Shown here: piece after piece, positions 35,305 to 44,165 of the stretch
How positions within the stretch are numbered: the first letter of the stretch is position 1
Layout of the letters: each line of letters opens with the position of its first letter
NCBI RefSeq assembly: GCF_017565745.1
Contig: NZ_JAGDYM010000015.1
Span: forward strand, 100,706 to 164,705
Direction of reading: 5' to 3'
Length of the DNA: 64,000 nt
From: Leucobacter weissii
GTDB taxonomy: Bacteria > Actinomycetota > Actinomycetes > Actinomycetales > Microbacteriaceae
The notes under the pieces: model-generated
The model's database searches: none
What the model saw: only the letters and a program-made list of their open reading frames with translations
Told to the model about the DNA's origin: nothing
Program-made: the position numbers and the translations under genes

Positions 35305-35492
35305 GAACGGATCGAGCATCTGGTCGGTTGGTGGTAGCTCGGTGACGCACAGACGACACTGCTTCGGGCGATCAAGAGATCTCCGCACCATGATCACGAT
35401 TGCGCACCAGCAAAACTCGGAAACCCGAAATATTCGCGAATCACCATGCCGCACTACACGGAATAGACCGCTGATCAGGTGTTTCAAAAAGA

Positions 35493-35525
35493 AATCTGCC
35501 CCGACTCGAAAACCGGGGGCAGATT
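35493..35525 (-). terminator. Intrinsic terminator-like hairpin (minus strand)
   Basis: A 10-bp perfect stem (AATCTGCCCC at 35493-35502, GGGGCAGATT at 35516-35525) is followed on the minus strand by TCTTTTTG. No minus-strand gene lies immediately upstream, so it may be an orphan left by rearrangement. Confidence 0.55.
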
Positions 35526-35662
35526 CATCGGGGTGCCTGAGTAGTACGTTCGGCAACTCCGCCCCCAAGACGAAAACCCTGGTCAACCGCCTAGACCGTG
35601 GGGTCTACGAGGTCTCTCGACGTCCCCAGAATACCGCTCCGAAGGACGATCGTGGCCCCGTC

Positions 35663-35995
35663 GTGAGGACTGTCGAGACGGCTCAAACTTTTCTCACCGC
35701 CTCCGAAGTGGACGCCCTCGTCGGCGACTACCTCGCCGGGATGAGCGTCAAGACACTCGCCGAGAGGTACGGCATCCACCGCGCAACGGTGTTCTCCCAC
35801 CTGCGCCGCCGCAACGTGCCGAGCCGCCGCCCGGGGTTGGGCCTCGACGAGAAGGCGGAGGCGGTGCGGCTCGCCCGTGCGGGTGTCTCGATGCGAGCGA
35901 TCGGTCGTCGGATGGGCGTGGACCGCAAGGCAGTGCGTGCAGCTCTGGTCGAGGCTGGCCTCATCGCGGACAAGATCATCGACGGCGTGTCGTGA
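35663..35995 (+). CDS. Helix-turn-helix protein (two HTH units), possibly truncated
   Basis: From GTG 35663 the 110-residue product contains two HTH-like units: 'YLAGMSVKTLAERYGIHRAT', continuing 'VFSHLRRRNVPSRRPGL', and 'LARAGVSMRAIGRRMGVDRK', continuing 'AVRAALVEAGL'. Such proteins occur beside serine recombinases and in actinobacterial mobile elements. The frame is open far upstream (to 35189) and the stretch 'KTLVNRLDRGVYEVSRRPQN' may also be coding, so the start is unsure and the gene could be the tail of a larger degraded protein. It could be a DNA-binding regulator or a recombinase remnant. Confidence 0.5.
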   Translation: MRTVETAQTFLTASEVDALVGDYLAGMSVKTLAERYGIHRATVFSHLRRRNVPSRRPGLGLDEKAEAVRLARAGVSMRAIGRRMGVDRKAVRAALVEAGLIADKIIDGVS

Positions 35996-36115
35996 AGCAG
36001 GATGGTGGTCTGGCTCCGCGCGAGGGCGCATCAAAGTTCGAATGTCAGTGGTCCACCGTAGGCTTGGATTGACGGTACGAGAGCGGCTCGACCGCAGGTG
36101 ACGGGAGAGTCAAGC

Positions 36116-36601
36116 ATGGCCAAGTCAGTCTTCTACAGCTTCCACTACGACCGCGACGCATGGCGGGTGCAGCAGATCATCCAGATGGGCGCTTTGGAGG
36201 GACAGCCCATCCTCAACGCGCAGCAGTGGGAGGAAGTCAAGCGCAAGGGTGACGCGGCCATCAAGAAGTGGATCGCCGATCAGATGGCCTACAAGTCGGC
36301 AGTCGTAGTCTTGATTGGCGCTCAGACTGCCAGCCGTCCGTGGGTGCGCCACGAGATCGCGCACGCCTGGGACAACCACAAGCCGCTGGTTGGCATCCGA
36401 ATCCATGGGCTGGCCGACCGCAACGGCAACACCGACTCATACGGAGAGAACCCGTTCAGCAAGGTGTCGCTCAAGGGCGGCGGCACCGTCGGCGACTACG
36501 TGCCGGTCTACAGCCCCAGCGGATCGAACAGCCAGGCCGTCTACGCGGACATCAAGGCGAACATCACTACTTGGGTCAACAATGCCTACAAACGATCCTG
36601 A
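36116..36601 (+). CDS. TIR-domain protein of the ThsB type (DUF1863/MTH538 TIR-like)
   Basis: The 161-residue protein is one TIR-like domain: 'VFYSFHYDRDAWRVQQI', 'WEEVKRKGDAAIKKWIADQM', 'SAVVVLIGAQTASRPWVRHE', 'PLVGIRIHGLADRNGNTDSY'. The SFHY..D..R opening and the WV.HEI segment, whose Glu is the predicted catalytic residue, match ThsB, the Thoeris sensor that turns NAD+ into a cyclic ADP-ribose signal on phage infection. No canonical ThsA (SIR2-SLOG) is adjacent; instead HIT and membrane-protein genes overlap downstream. ATG 36116 has GGGAGAG 6 nt upstream; the frame begins earlier (36098) without an RBS. Confidence 0.9.
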   Translation: MAKSVFYSFHYDRDAWRVQQIIQMGALEGQPILNAQQWEEVKRKGDAAIKKWIADQMAYKSAVVVLIGAQTASRPWVRHEIAHAWDNHKPLVGIRIHGLADRNGNTDSYGENPFSKVSLKGGGTVGDYVPVYSPSGSNSQAVYADIKANITTWVNNAYKRS

Positions 36602-37028
36602 CTGCCCCTTCTGCGAGATCGTCCAGAGAGACGACCCCGATGCCCGCGAGGTCTATCGCGATCAGCATGTCGTCGCGTTCTTCCCCCACAACCCGGCAAC
36701 CCTCGGACACACCCTGGTCATCCCTCGCATCCACGTTCCCGACATCTGGACGCTTGACCGAAGCACTGCAGAACAGCTCGCTGACGCAACAACCCGGCTC
36801 GCCGCAGCGGTCAAACGTGCAGTCAATCCGGACGGGCTCAATGTCATCCAGTCCAACGGCAGTGCGGCGAGCCAGACTGTCTTCCACCTGCACATTCATC
36901 TTGTGCCTCGCTGGGAAGGCGACCCCATCGGCCACATCTGGCCGCCCGAAAGCAACTACAGCGAGAAGGAGAAGGACGACGCGTGGGAAGCGCTGAGAGT
37001 CGAGTGTCGGAAGGCGAGCAACAGTTGA
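36582..37028 (+). CDS. HIT-family nucleotide hydrolase/transferase
   Basis: The 148-residue protein has the histidine triad 'VFHLHIHLVPRW' (HxHxH), a zinc-type N-terminal 'CPFCEIV', 'TLGHTLVIPRIHVPDIWTL', and 'GLNVIQSNGSAASQ'. HIT proteins cleave nucleoside phosphoramidates, dinucleoside polyphosphates or similar phosphoesters through a His-AMP intermediate. ATG 36582 lies inside the TIR gene (20-bp overlap), so the two are translationally coupled. In this context it might process or degrade a TIR-made nucleotide signal, which is inference only. Confidence 0.9.
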   Translation: MPTNDPDCPFCEIVQRDDPDAREVYRDQHVVAFFPHNPATLGHTLVIPRIHVPDIWTLDRSTAEQLADATTRLAAAVKRAVNPDGLNVIQSNGSAASQTVFHLHIHLVPRWEGDPIGHIWPPESNYSEKEKDDAWEALRVECRKASNS

Positions 37029-37504
37029 GCACGTCGAGCGCACCCTCTGAAGAAGATCGGCGGAAGCACCTCGACTTCATCCAGGCAGTCGTCACTCGCA
37101 TGTCCGCTGCGTCATCAAGCGCGAAGGGGTGGCTGCTGCCAGTTGCGACGGCCACCTATGGGTTCGCGCTGATCCAGCACTCCCGGGCGGTAGCTCTGCT
37201 CGGACTCGCTGCGGTCGTGCTCTTCATGTTCCTCGACGCCAACTACTTGCGACAAGAACGCGCCTATCGGCGCCTGTACGACACAGTTGCACGGGGCACG
37301 CGGGCCGTCCCGCAGTTCTCACTCGACCCATCCGAAGCTGACGATCCGATACCGGCGTCGGCCGGATGGCGTGAGCGAGTCAAGACTGTTGTTGGCCGAT
37401 GGGTCCCGACCTGGAGCGTTTGGTCTTCGTGGTCGATTCTGCCCTTCTACGGCGCGCTCTTGCTCATAGGAGTCGGCATCTATATCCGCGCCGTCCTCTC
37501 CTAG
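37025..37504 (+). CDS. Small membrane protein of the TIR-HIT operon (putative effector)
   Basis: The 159-residue protein starts at TTG 37025, overlapping the HIT stop as TTGA; GTG 37004 or 36983 are alternatives. It has a polar N-terminus ('EEDRRKHLDFIQAVVTRM'), two closely spaced spans ('GWLLPVATATYGFALI' and 'AVALLGLAAVVLFMFLDANY'), the conserved-looking 'YLRQERAYRRLYDTVARG', and a C-terminal span ('ILPFYGALLLIGVGIYIRAV'). It resembles two-to-three-span proteins often found next to TIR-like genes in defence islands. A membrane-disrupting effector is a reasonable hypothesis, but I know of no proof for this family. Confidence 0.8.
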   Translation: MSTSSAPSEEDRRKHLDFIQAVVTRMSAASSSAKGWLLPVATATYGFALIQHSRAVALLGLAAVVLFMFLDANYLRQERAYRRLYDTVARGTRAVPQFSLDPSEADDPIPASAGWRERVKTVVGRWVPTWSVWSSWSILPFYGALLLIGVGIYIRAVLS

Positions 37505-37565
37505 CTGCGGCCCAACCGGGGCCGACCGTGTACCTCGTCGGTAAGTGAAACGCCGAGAGGAACCG

Positions 37566-38552
37566 ATGATGGCCAACTTGAGCGATGTTGCGAGCGACGA
37601 GCGCACCGCGAGGATGGTGCTGTCCATGCTCGTCGAGCCCAATGACCCGGTGACAGGACGCATCTTGTCCAGGCTCAGAGCAGTCGAGACGCTTTGGCTC
37701 GCTGAGCACGACCGCGAAGTAGTCGGTCTGAGCCCAGTGGACGCGCAGGTCTGGCGCGAACGCCTCAGGGTGCCAGATGCAAGGGAGCTCGCCGGGCGAA
37801 TCGACCAGGTGCACCAATCGGGGGTTCGAGCACTCATCCCAGGCGATAACGACTGGCCTACCGCCTTCGACGATCTTGGTGAAGTTGCGCCCTACGTGCT
37901 GTGGACTCGCGGCACGTCGTCCTTCCTCTCGCGTCCGATGAGCGATCTCGTCACGATCACCGGGGCTCGGGCATGCACCTCCTACGGTGAATACGTGGCT
38001 CGGGAACTCGCCAGTTCCGTTGCCGCAGAGGAACGAGTTGTCGTCGCGGGAGGTGCCTACGGGATCGAAGGCGCGTCGCACCAGGCCGCCCTCGCTGCAG
38101 GTGGCGACACGATCGCCATTCTCGCCAACGGAGTCGATCGCCCGTACCCTGTCGGCCATCGCGACCTGCTTGATCGCGTCGCTGATGTCGGCCTTCTCGT
38201 CAGTGAGGTTCCGCCGGGTGCCGTTCCGACCCGACACCGGGTCATCGCCCGAGCCCGGCTGATGGCTGCGCTGTCCTACGCGTCGGTGATCGTCGAAGCG
38301 GGTGCTCGATCTGGCTCACTGCTGGTTGCCCAGCGAGCCGACGAGCTCGGCCGACGTGTCGGTGCCGTTCCCGGACCAGTCACGAGCGCCGCCAGCATAG
38401 GACCGCACCGCTTGTTGCGCGACGGCATCGCGACCTTGGTGGCGGACACTTCGGACCTCGCCAAGCTCGTGGAGCGGGGCCAGGTGTCACGAGAGCGACT
38501 CGACATGGAGCAGGTCGGCCCACCTTCGCCTGCTCCGACGCGCACGCTGTAG
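37566..38552 (+). CDS. DprA-like (Smf) Rossmann-fold protein
   Basis: The 328-residue protein contains the DNA_processg_A domain: 'VTITGARACTSYGEYVAREL', 'VVVAGGAYGIEGASHQAALA', 'AILANGVDRPYPVGHRDLLD', 'VSEVPPGAVPTRHRVIARAR', 'YASVIVEAGARSGSLLVAQR' and 'VGAVPGPVTSAASIGPHRLL'. These match DprA, which loads RecA on single-stranded DNA, although the C-terminus seems to lack the usual winged helix. The DprA fold belongs to the wider SLOG group, which in ThsA binds TIR-made signals. It follows the membrane-protein gene by 61 bp. ATG 37566 has GAGAGG 5 nt upstream. It could be a system component or just the accessory DprA found in conjugative elements. Confidence 0.85.
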   Translation: MMANLSDVASDERTARMVLSMLVEPNDPVTGRILSRLRAVETLWLAEHDREVVGLSPVDAQVWRERLRVPDARELAGRIDQVHQSGVRALIPGDNDWPTAFDDLGEVAPYVLWTRGTSSFLSRPMSDLVTITGARACTSYGEYVARELASSVAAEERVVVAGGAYGIEGASHQAALAAGGDTIAILANGVDRPYPVGHRDLLDRVADVGLLVSEVPPGAVPTRHRVIARARLMAALSYASVIVEAGARSGSLLVAQRADELGRRVGAVPGPVTSAASIGPHRLLRDGIATLVADTSDLAKLVERGQVSRERLDMEQVGPPSPAPTRTL

Positions 38553-38586
38553 CGCGCCGGTCAGCGGTGGACGCCGGAGCCTGAAC

Positions 38587-38961
38587 TCAGCGAGAGCTTC
38601 GAGTGAGCTCACCCAGTGGCACATCCTCGGAGAGCTCCTGCCGCTGCTGCCGCTGCTCGCGGTATTCACGGGCGCGAGCCCTTACGAGGAGAACGACGCT
38701 CACTGGGCCGATGGCCATCATCTTGAGAGCGTTCCAGAGGCAGACCAGCACGACGAGGTGGAGCCATCCTGGGCCGCCGTTCTCAATGAGTGTGGTGCAC
38801 CAGAAGGCGATGACCAGGTAGGGACCGGCCAGGAGCATCGCGGGGACGCCCCACTTCAGTCCCTTCCTCGTGCGGATCAGATCGAGCAGGATGTTGCTCG
38901 GCATGTAGCAACGCAGGAAGTAGCGAACCTCGGCGCTGGCTGTCCACAGTAGGCGGATCAT
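38587..38961 (-). CDS. Membrane protein associated with the outer conjugative element
   Basis: The 124-residue protein has two or three spans ('WGVPAMLLAGPYLVIAFWCT', 'LHLVVLVCLWNALKMMAIGP') and a charged, Gln/Arg-rich tail ('REYREQRQQRQELSEDVP'). Short proteins of this kind lie next to relaxase genes of actinobacterial conjugative elements. It lies downstream of the outer relaxase on the same strand. ATG 38961 has AGGAG 7 nt upstream. Function unknown. Confidence 0.72.
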   Translation of the reverse strand: MIRLLWTASAEVRYFLRCYMPSNILLDLIRTRKGLKWGVPAMLLAGPYLVIAFWCTTLIENGGPGWLHLVVLVCLWNALKMMAIGPVSVVLLVRARAREYREQRQQRQELSEDVPLGELTRSSR

Positions 38962-39100
38962 GATGGGCTCCTCTCAACACGCGAGTCGTTGTCGAGACGG
39001 TGCGTGGAGAGTGACCCGAAGGTCTGCCGCGGGCGGCCCAAAGGTAAGGAGAAATCCGCCTCACCTCAAGGCTACGCCCCAGTCATGACATTGGGAAGGG

Positions 39101-41047
39101 TCAGATGCTGCGCCCAGGCCCGGGCTGGTCGCGCCTGACGGCCTGGAGATCGACCTCTGTCTGACGGCTCTCATCAGCGACCAGCTGACGTACCTTGTCG
39201 AGCGCGGAGCGCGCTCGGGCGGCGTCGATCTTCTGCGCGGCCGACTCGGGCGGGGCACCGATGGGCGCGTCGTCGGTGATGCGGTACCGGTCTCGGTAAG
39301 CCGCGACCACACGTGCGGACTTGCGCCAGGCCGCGGCTCGTCGTCGATCGGCGAGCGGTGTTCCGAGTGCCTTCGTCCACGCTGCGTTCTCGGTGAGCGC
39401 GGCTTCGAGTGTGGCGTCGGCGCGTGCCTCGATCAGTTCCTCTCGCTCGTCGAGAGCTGCTCGCATCTCGGCGTCGATGACTCCATGCGCCCGTGGGAGC
39501 AGGCCGGCGATGAGTCGTGCTGGCTTGCGGGTTCGGCCTGATCCTGCGGGCCGGGCGGTCGCCCGCTCGACTCGGTAGTGGAGGACGGCGGCGATGTCGT
39601 CCGCGTCACCGAACCCGCGCACGGCCACGAGGCGCGGCAGGAGGGCATCGACATTGTGATGGTTCGCTTCAGCGCGTCGGAGTTCAGCCGCGAGCGGGCC
39701 GAACGCCTCGGACTCGATGGCACTCTCGGCCTGTTCCTCGGTGAGCCCGGAGCCCCGAACGAGAGTGGCCCAGCGGTCGCGTTGGGCTGCGGCGGCGATG
39801 GTCTCGTACTCGGCGGCGAGCTGGGCGATCGAGCCCCACTGTTCCTGTTCGGCGACGATGGTCTCGTGCGCCGAGAGTTCGGCCCCACTGTGCTGCAGGA
39901 CTCCGTAGAGCACGCTTCGCGCGGTGGCATGTGGGTCGTCGCCGGGGTGTGGCTGCGCGTGGTCGTCGGCGTGGTCGAGCGTCACGTAGGCGTGGTTGGA
40001 GTGCCGCCCCCGGGTCATCGCGACGTAGAAGGTCTCCCTTGTCGAGGTTGGTTCGACCAGGACGTGCGCGGTGTCGGTCGTGATGCCTTGCGCTCGGTAG
40101 GCGGTGACTGCGTAGCCGAGATCGACATGCTCGGCCACGTAAGCGGCGGGGAGGAGGATGCTGCCGCCGAACCTCCGTCCTCGCTTCCGAGCCCTGATGG
40201 TTCCATCGTCGCGGACGGTAGTGCCGGTCCCATAGTCGCGTGCGATGGTGATGGTCCCGTCGTCGCCGACGGCGGTGACGGTCCAGATGTCACCGTTGCG
40301 CACCCAGTCCCGTCCGGCCAGGGTGCGGAGGTTCCGGTTGTTGAGTCGCGTGATGATGGTGTCGCCGACGCCTGCGGCGGTGCCGTCGCGCAGCTCGACT
40401 TCGCGGTCGGGGTTCAGCGTCTTGTTGAGGATCAGGTCGGCGCGGGCGCGACCGTTCAGCACGGTCATGTCTTGATGGGTCTCGGCGATCAGCACCGAGA
40501 CGAGTCCCGCGTCGCGGTCGGTGCGCCAGGCGTTGTAGGCGGCATCGGTCATGGCCTCGCCGTCGCCGTCGGTGATGCGCTGATGGGCGAGGTAGGTGTC
40601 GATAGCCGCCGTGCGGCCGTGGCGTAGCTCAAGTGAGGCGGTCTTCTCCCAGACGTGGGTGAAGCGGTGAACGTCGACCAGTTCGGGGGTGTCGGCTCGG
40701 TCTCTGGCGATCATCGCGAATGCTCCGCCGGCGTCCACGGATTGCAGTTGCGCGTAGTCGCCGACCAGCAGCACCTTCGCGCCCGCTTCATGGGCGAGGT
40801 GGGTGATGCGGTCCAGCGACAGGGCGCCGGCCAGGGATGCTTCGTCGATGATGACGAGCTGTCTCGCCTCGAACGTGGTGCCGTGGATGAGGTGGTTCTG
40901 CCACCACTTCGCCGTGTTCTCCGTCGCGATCCCGAGATCGTCCGCCAGCACCTGGGCGGCAACCGCCGACGGTGCCAACCCGACGACCGAACCGGAGCCG
41001 TGCTCGGCTTCCCACGCTCGTCGGAGCGCGTTCATGGCGGTGGTCTT
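39101..41047 (-). pseudogene. Outer MobF/TraA relaxase-helicase, C-terminal half (split by the inner element)
   Basis: This is the 648-codon 3' portion of a relaxase whose 5' portion lies at 53039-54736. It starts mid-Walker A ('KTTAMNALRRAWEAEHG') and continues with helicase motifs 'QLVIIDEASLAGALS', 'VLLVGDYAQLQSVDAGGAFA', 'GYAVTAYRAQGITTDTAHVL' and 'YVAMTRGRHSNHAYVTLDHA', then a helical C-terminal region. The open frame upstream to 41953 is antisense to the integrase and not relaxase sequence. Rejoined with the N-terminal half it gives 559+648=1207 residues in frame. As split here it lacks a start and should be inactive. Confidence 0.9.
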
Positions 41048-41067
41048 GTCGACGTGTCGGGTTTGAC
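41035..41067. other. Left junction (attL) of the inner element
   Basis: Relaxase-derived sequence (TGGCGGTGGTC, 41035-41045) meets TT at 41046-41047, followed by element-derived sequence ending with the arm GGGTTTGAC (41059-41067). The arm is 11 nt from the TT, mirrored exactly at the right junction. Confidence 0.85.
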
Positions 41068-41101
41068 CGGCGTACCTACCAGGCGACAAGGGGAGGTCGT
41101 C

Positions 41102-42589
41102 ATGGGCGGCACAGCAGCAAGCAGCAGCGGTGTGGAGCAGGTGGTGGTGTACCTGCGTATCAGTGAGGATCGTACCGGCGCGGAGGCCGGAGTCGAGCGG
41201 CAGCGCCAGGACTGCCTGGAGCTGTGCGTCCGGCTCGGGATCACCGATCCGGCGGTGTTCATGGACAACGACATCTCCGCCTACTCGGGCAAGAAGCGCC
41301 CCGGCTATCTCGACCTCCTCGAACGCGTGAAGCTGGGGCCGTCGCGGATTGTGGCGTGGCATGTGGATCGCCTCTACCGTCGCCCGCGCGAGCTGGAAGA
41401 CCTCATCGACCTCGTGGAAGCCCATCCGATCCGCATCGAGACGGTCAAGGGCGGCGCGTTCGATCTGAACACCCACGAAGGCCGGTTGATGGCCAGGCAG
41501 CTCGTGGCGATCGCCTCCTACGAGTCCGGGCACAAAGCAGACCGCATCCGCCGTGCGAATCAGCAGAAGGCCGAGCGAGGCGACTGGCATGGCGGGGCGA
41601 AGTACGGGTACGGCGTCGGCGGGGTCCTGATCCCGGAGGAGGCCGCGGTGATCCGGGAGATGGCCGACCGGTTCCTCGCGGGCCAGTCGGTGCGGCAGAT
41701 CACCCGGTGGCTCAACCGCGAGGGCGGGCCGGTGCCGCCGTCGAAGGGCAAGAGCCGGTTGAACATGTGGCACGAGAGCACGGTCGGCTCGATCCTGTGC
41801 TCGGCCAGGATTTCGGGGCAACGCGCCTACGAACCAGCATCGAAGACGACGGCGACGTGGGAACGCCGTGACCGGGCGATTCTCGGGCCGGGGAACTGGG
41901 AAGCGATCATCACCCCGGAAGAGACGGCGCGTATCCGGGCGGTGTTCAACCACCCCGACCGGCGGGTGGGCCGCTCATCCAAGAGCCTGCTGGCGGGGCT
42001 GATCACCTGCGCCAAGTGCGGCAACACCCTCGTCTCCTCCGGCCTGCACCGGGGCGAGACCTCAATCGGGAAGCGCCGCTTCTACCGCTGCCTACCCCTG
42101 CCCGGCAGGCCCGAGCGTGGCGGGCTCGTCGTGTCCGCGCACGGCATCGAAACCCTGGTGAGCGAGGCCATGATCGCGCGCCTGGCCGCGACCACACTTC
42201 CCACCACTGCACCGGGCGCCGATGCGGGGGTGTCGGCGGCGATGGAACAGATCACCGCCGCCCGTCAGCGCATGGAGGACATGGCCCGCGACTACGGCGC
42301 GGGCCTGCTCTCCCGCACCGAACTGCACGCCGCCAAGACCGCCGCCACCGCGACCATCAGCAACGCCGAACTCGTGCTGGGTCGTAGCGCGAAGTCTTCG
42401 GCATTGAAGGGCATCCCCATCGGCGACGAGGAAGCGTTGCGGGCGGCGTGGGAGGTGGAGTGGTCGATCCCGCAGAAGCGCGCGATCATCGCCGCCCTGA
42501 TCGACACCCTCACCGTCAAACCCGCAGAGCCCGGTAAGCGCGGGGCGAGGTTCCGGCCCGAACGGGTGGAACTCACCTTCAAAGCCTGA
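41102..42589 (+). CDS. Large serine integrase/recombinase
   Basis: The 495-residue protein has the resolvase catalytic domain ('VVVYLRISEDRTGAEAGVER', with Ser in RISED, then 'QRQDCLELC', 'IVAWHVDRLYRRPRELEDLI', 'FDLNTHEGRLMARQLVAIAS'), the recombinase domain ('GAKYGYGVGGVLIPEEAAVI'), a zinc ribbon ('ITCAKCGNTLVSSG' to 'RFYRCLP') and a coiled-coil C-terminus. This is the architecture of phage-type serine integrases that join attP and attB at a central dinucleotide. ATG 41102 is preceded by GGGGAGG. It lies 55 bp from the left junction, as expected for the integrase of the inner element. Confidence 0.95.
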   Translation: MGGTAASSSGVEQVVVYLRISEDRTGAEAGVERQRQDCLELCVRLGITDPAVFMDNDISAYSGKKRPGYLDLLERVKLGPSRIVAWHVDRLYRRPRELEDLIDLVEAHPIRIETVKGGAFDLNTHEGRLMARQLVAIASYESGHKADRIRRANQQKAERGDWHGGAKYGYGVGGVLIPEEAAVIREMADRFLAGQSVRQITRWLNREGGPVPPSKGKSRLNMWHESTVGSILCSARISGQRAYEPASKTTATWERRDRAILGPGNWEAIITPEETARIRAVFNHPDRRVGRSSKSLLAGLITCAKCGNTLVSSGLHRGETSIGKRRFYRCLPLPGRPERGGLVVSAHGIETLVSEAMIARLAATTLPTTAPGADAGVSAAMEQITAARQRMEDMARDYGAGLLSRTELHAAKTAATATISNAELVLGRSAKSSALKGIPIGDEEALRAAWEVEWSIPQKRAIIAALIDTLTVKPAEPGKRGARFRPERVELTFKA

Positions 42590-42652
42590 CCCGCCCCGGG
42601 CGAGAGCGCCGCCACCCTGGCAGGAAGGACGGCGGTGCTCGCGTGTGGAGGG

Positions 42653-42862
42653 TCAGTTCTCGGGGCGGGTGAGGATGCGGAGCTTGGCCAGTGTCACCGG
42701 ATCGGTGACCCCGACCGGCACCGCGGAACGCTCACACGCCTCCATCGTCCACGCCACGACATCGAAACCCGGCGGCAGCCCGCTCGGGGTCCGGCCCCGC
42801 CGCTCACGAGCCGAGGGCGTCAGAGAAGTTTCGGGGGTGCTGTGCGCTGCTGTGGTCGTCAT
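42653..42862 (-). CDS. Small conserved-looking protein of the inner element
   Basis: The 69-residue product ('RGRTPSGLPPGFDVVAWTME', 'GVTDPVTLAKLRILTRPEN') is without a recognised domain. It sits downstream of the 42988-43854 gene on the same strand and converges on the integrase, which suggests a real short gene; codon use is normal for the element. The start at ATG 42862 directly abuts an ACCTGACAGGT palindrome and lacks a clear RBS. Confidence 0.45.
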   Translation of the reverse strand: MTTTAAHSTPETSLTPSARERRGRTPSGLPPGFDVVAWTMEACERSAVPVGVTDPVTLAKLRILTRPEN

Positions 42863-42873
42863 ACCTGACAGGT
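42863..42873. promoter_or_regulatory. ACCTGACAGGT palindrome (shared with the outer element)
   Basis: The 11-bp palindrome abuts the small gene's start. The same 12-bp sequence including the next G recurs at 54903-54914 upstream of the outer relaxase. A shared regulator site of related elements is possible; the copy number is only two here. Confidence 0.4.
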
Positions 42874-42987
42874 GCGCACTCGAAACCACTACATATAGCG
42901 GTCATGGAGTGATCAATCTGCTACATGTTGGTTCTCGTGGATGACGGGGCCCCTCGACGCCACCCAGAGAGTGTGCTCTGACGAGGT

Positions 42988-43854
42988 TCACGGTTCAGGC
43001 GTCGGGTTGGGGTTGGCGGCGCGGATCGCGTCTCTCAGAGTGTCGTCGTCACGCAGGCGGTCCGGTAGTTCGCCGCTGAGCAGGCGCAGCAGTAGGCCGT
43101 CGCCGGTCGGTGTGCCGGAGTGCTTCGCGGCGGGATGCCCCAACACGATCCGCAGCAACGCGGTCCAAGACCGTGGCGGCAGGCCCAGCAGGACCGGCAC
43201 GGTGCGGTCGCGGCGCAGCACCTCCACTGCACGGGACCTCGAAGGCAGATCGGCCAGCCGATAGGCGACATGCTCCACGCAGTCGGCCACGAGCGCGGCA
43301 TCCCAGCCCGCCGAGACGAACAACCCCACCACTTCCGACAGCACGGCGGTGAGTTGCCCGTCGTCCTCGCCGGGCTCCGGGTCGTCATTGTCGGCAGCGA
43401 CGGCGAACGCGGGATGGTAGTCGGTCAGGCCCTCTCGTTCAGCGAACCGAACGGCGTCGTGGAATCCGGCGATCCTGGGCGTGCGGCGGGCCTTGCTGGT
43501 CGCCACCAACAGCCCGGCAGCACGAGCCTCCGCGAGACAGGTGATCTGCACGGCGTGGGTGACAACAGCCCACGGATTCCCCGCGTTGCGCGTTGAGGGG
43601 GCGAGCATGACCTCGAACGCCATCGAAGCGACCTCCCAGGCATCCATCCCGTATCTGCGAGCCAGCCGCCGATACCTCACTGCCGTGTATCGCATTAGCT
43701 CCGCCGCTTCACGGTCGCCCCGCCAGGCACCAGGCCCGGCTTCATGCAAGCGGATCAACAGGGCACGTAGTCCCTCGGGGCTCTGGAATCCGTGGCTGGC
43801 CGGGCCAGCCGGTCCCGCAGCATCGTCGCTGGCGGGTGAAGTGTGCTCGTCCAC
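42988..43854 (-). CDS. Conserved mobile-element protein, function unknown
   Basis: The 288-residue protein is acidic, without spans or signal peptide. A central part ('RRLARRYGMDAWEVASMAFE', 'NPWAVVTHAVQITCLAEARA') looks weakly like sigma-factor or replication-associated helices, and the C-terminus is 'HSGTPTGDGLLLRLLSGELP'. Proteins of this look accompany serine-integrase elements in Actinobacteria, but I cannot name a function. GTG 43854 has GGGAGG about 9 nt upstream; that RBS lies in the 3' arm of a hairpin (43862-43877), implying control of translation. Confidence 0.65.
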   Translation of the reverse strand: MDEHTSPASDDAAGPAGPASHGFQSPEGLRALLIRLHEAGPGAWRGDREAAELMRYTAVRYRRLARRYGMDAWEVASMAFEVMLAPSTRNAGNPWAVVTHAVQITCLAEARAAGLLVATSKARRTPRIAGFHDAVRFAEREGLTDYHPAFAVAADNDDPEPGEDDGQLTAVLSEVVGLFVSAGWDAALVADCVEHVAYRLADLPSRSRAVEVLRRDRTVPVLLGLPPRSWTALLRIVLGHPAAKHSGTPTGDGLLLRLLSGELPDRLRDDDTLRDAIRAANPNPTPEP

Positions 43855-43861
43855 GGTGACG

Positions 43862-43877
43862 CCTCCCAGAAGGGAGG
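43862..43877 (-). promoter_or_regulatory. RBS-sequestering hairpin
   Basis: On the minus-strand mRNA CCTCCC-TTCT-GGGAGG forms a perfect 6-bp hairpin whose 3' arm is the Shine-Dalgarno sequence of the 42988-43854 gene. The remaining 43878-44165 holds no gene that I can see. Confidence 0.5.
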
Positions 43878-44165
43878 TGCGCCACCAGCACCCATACCGG
43901 GACGTCTCGTCAGCACGCCCCTACACCAGCCGCCGGTTAGCAAGCGCGCCGCGTGCGTCATATCAAGGCGGCGATCCTGGGCAGCGCGCGAGCTGTGCAT
44001 GAACAGTTGGGTAGGGCAATCTCGTAGCACCGAGGCCCGCTGATGAGTGCCGACCGAAGCCTGCCGCATTGAACTCAGTGCCGACGTGTCTGCGGCCTCG
44101 AAAGCGGCAGCGTTGTCGAAGCCGCTCGTGTCGAGTCCAGGGCATAGTCAGGCCGATCGTCGCGC

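Noticed and set aside
36116..36601. Calling the TIR gene a complete canonical Thoeris system
   Set aside because: No SIR2-SLOG ThsA or known Macro-TM effector is adjacent; the neighbours are different, so only the TIR family is claimed.
41068..41953. Upstream continuation of the outer relaxase C-terminal frame
   Set aside because: This part is antisense to the serine integrase and has no relaxase motifs; true relaxase sequence starts at the Walker A lysine codon.
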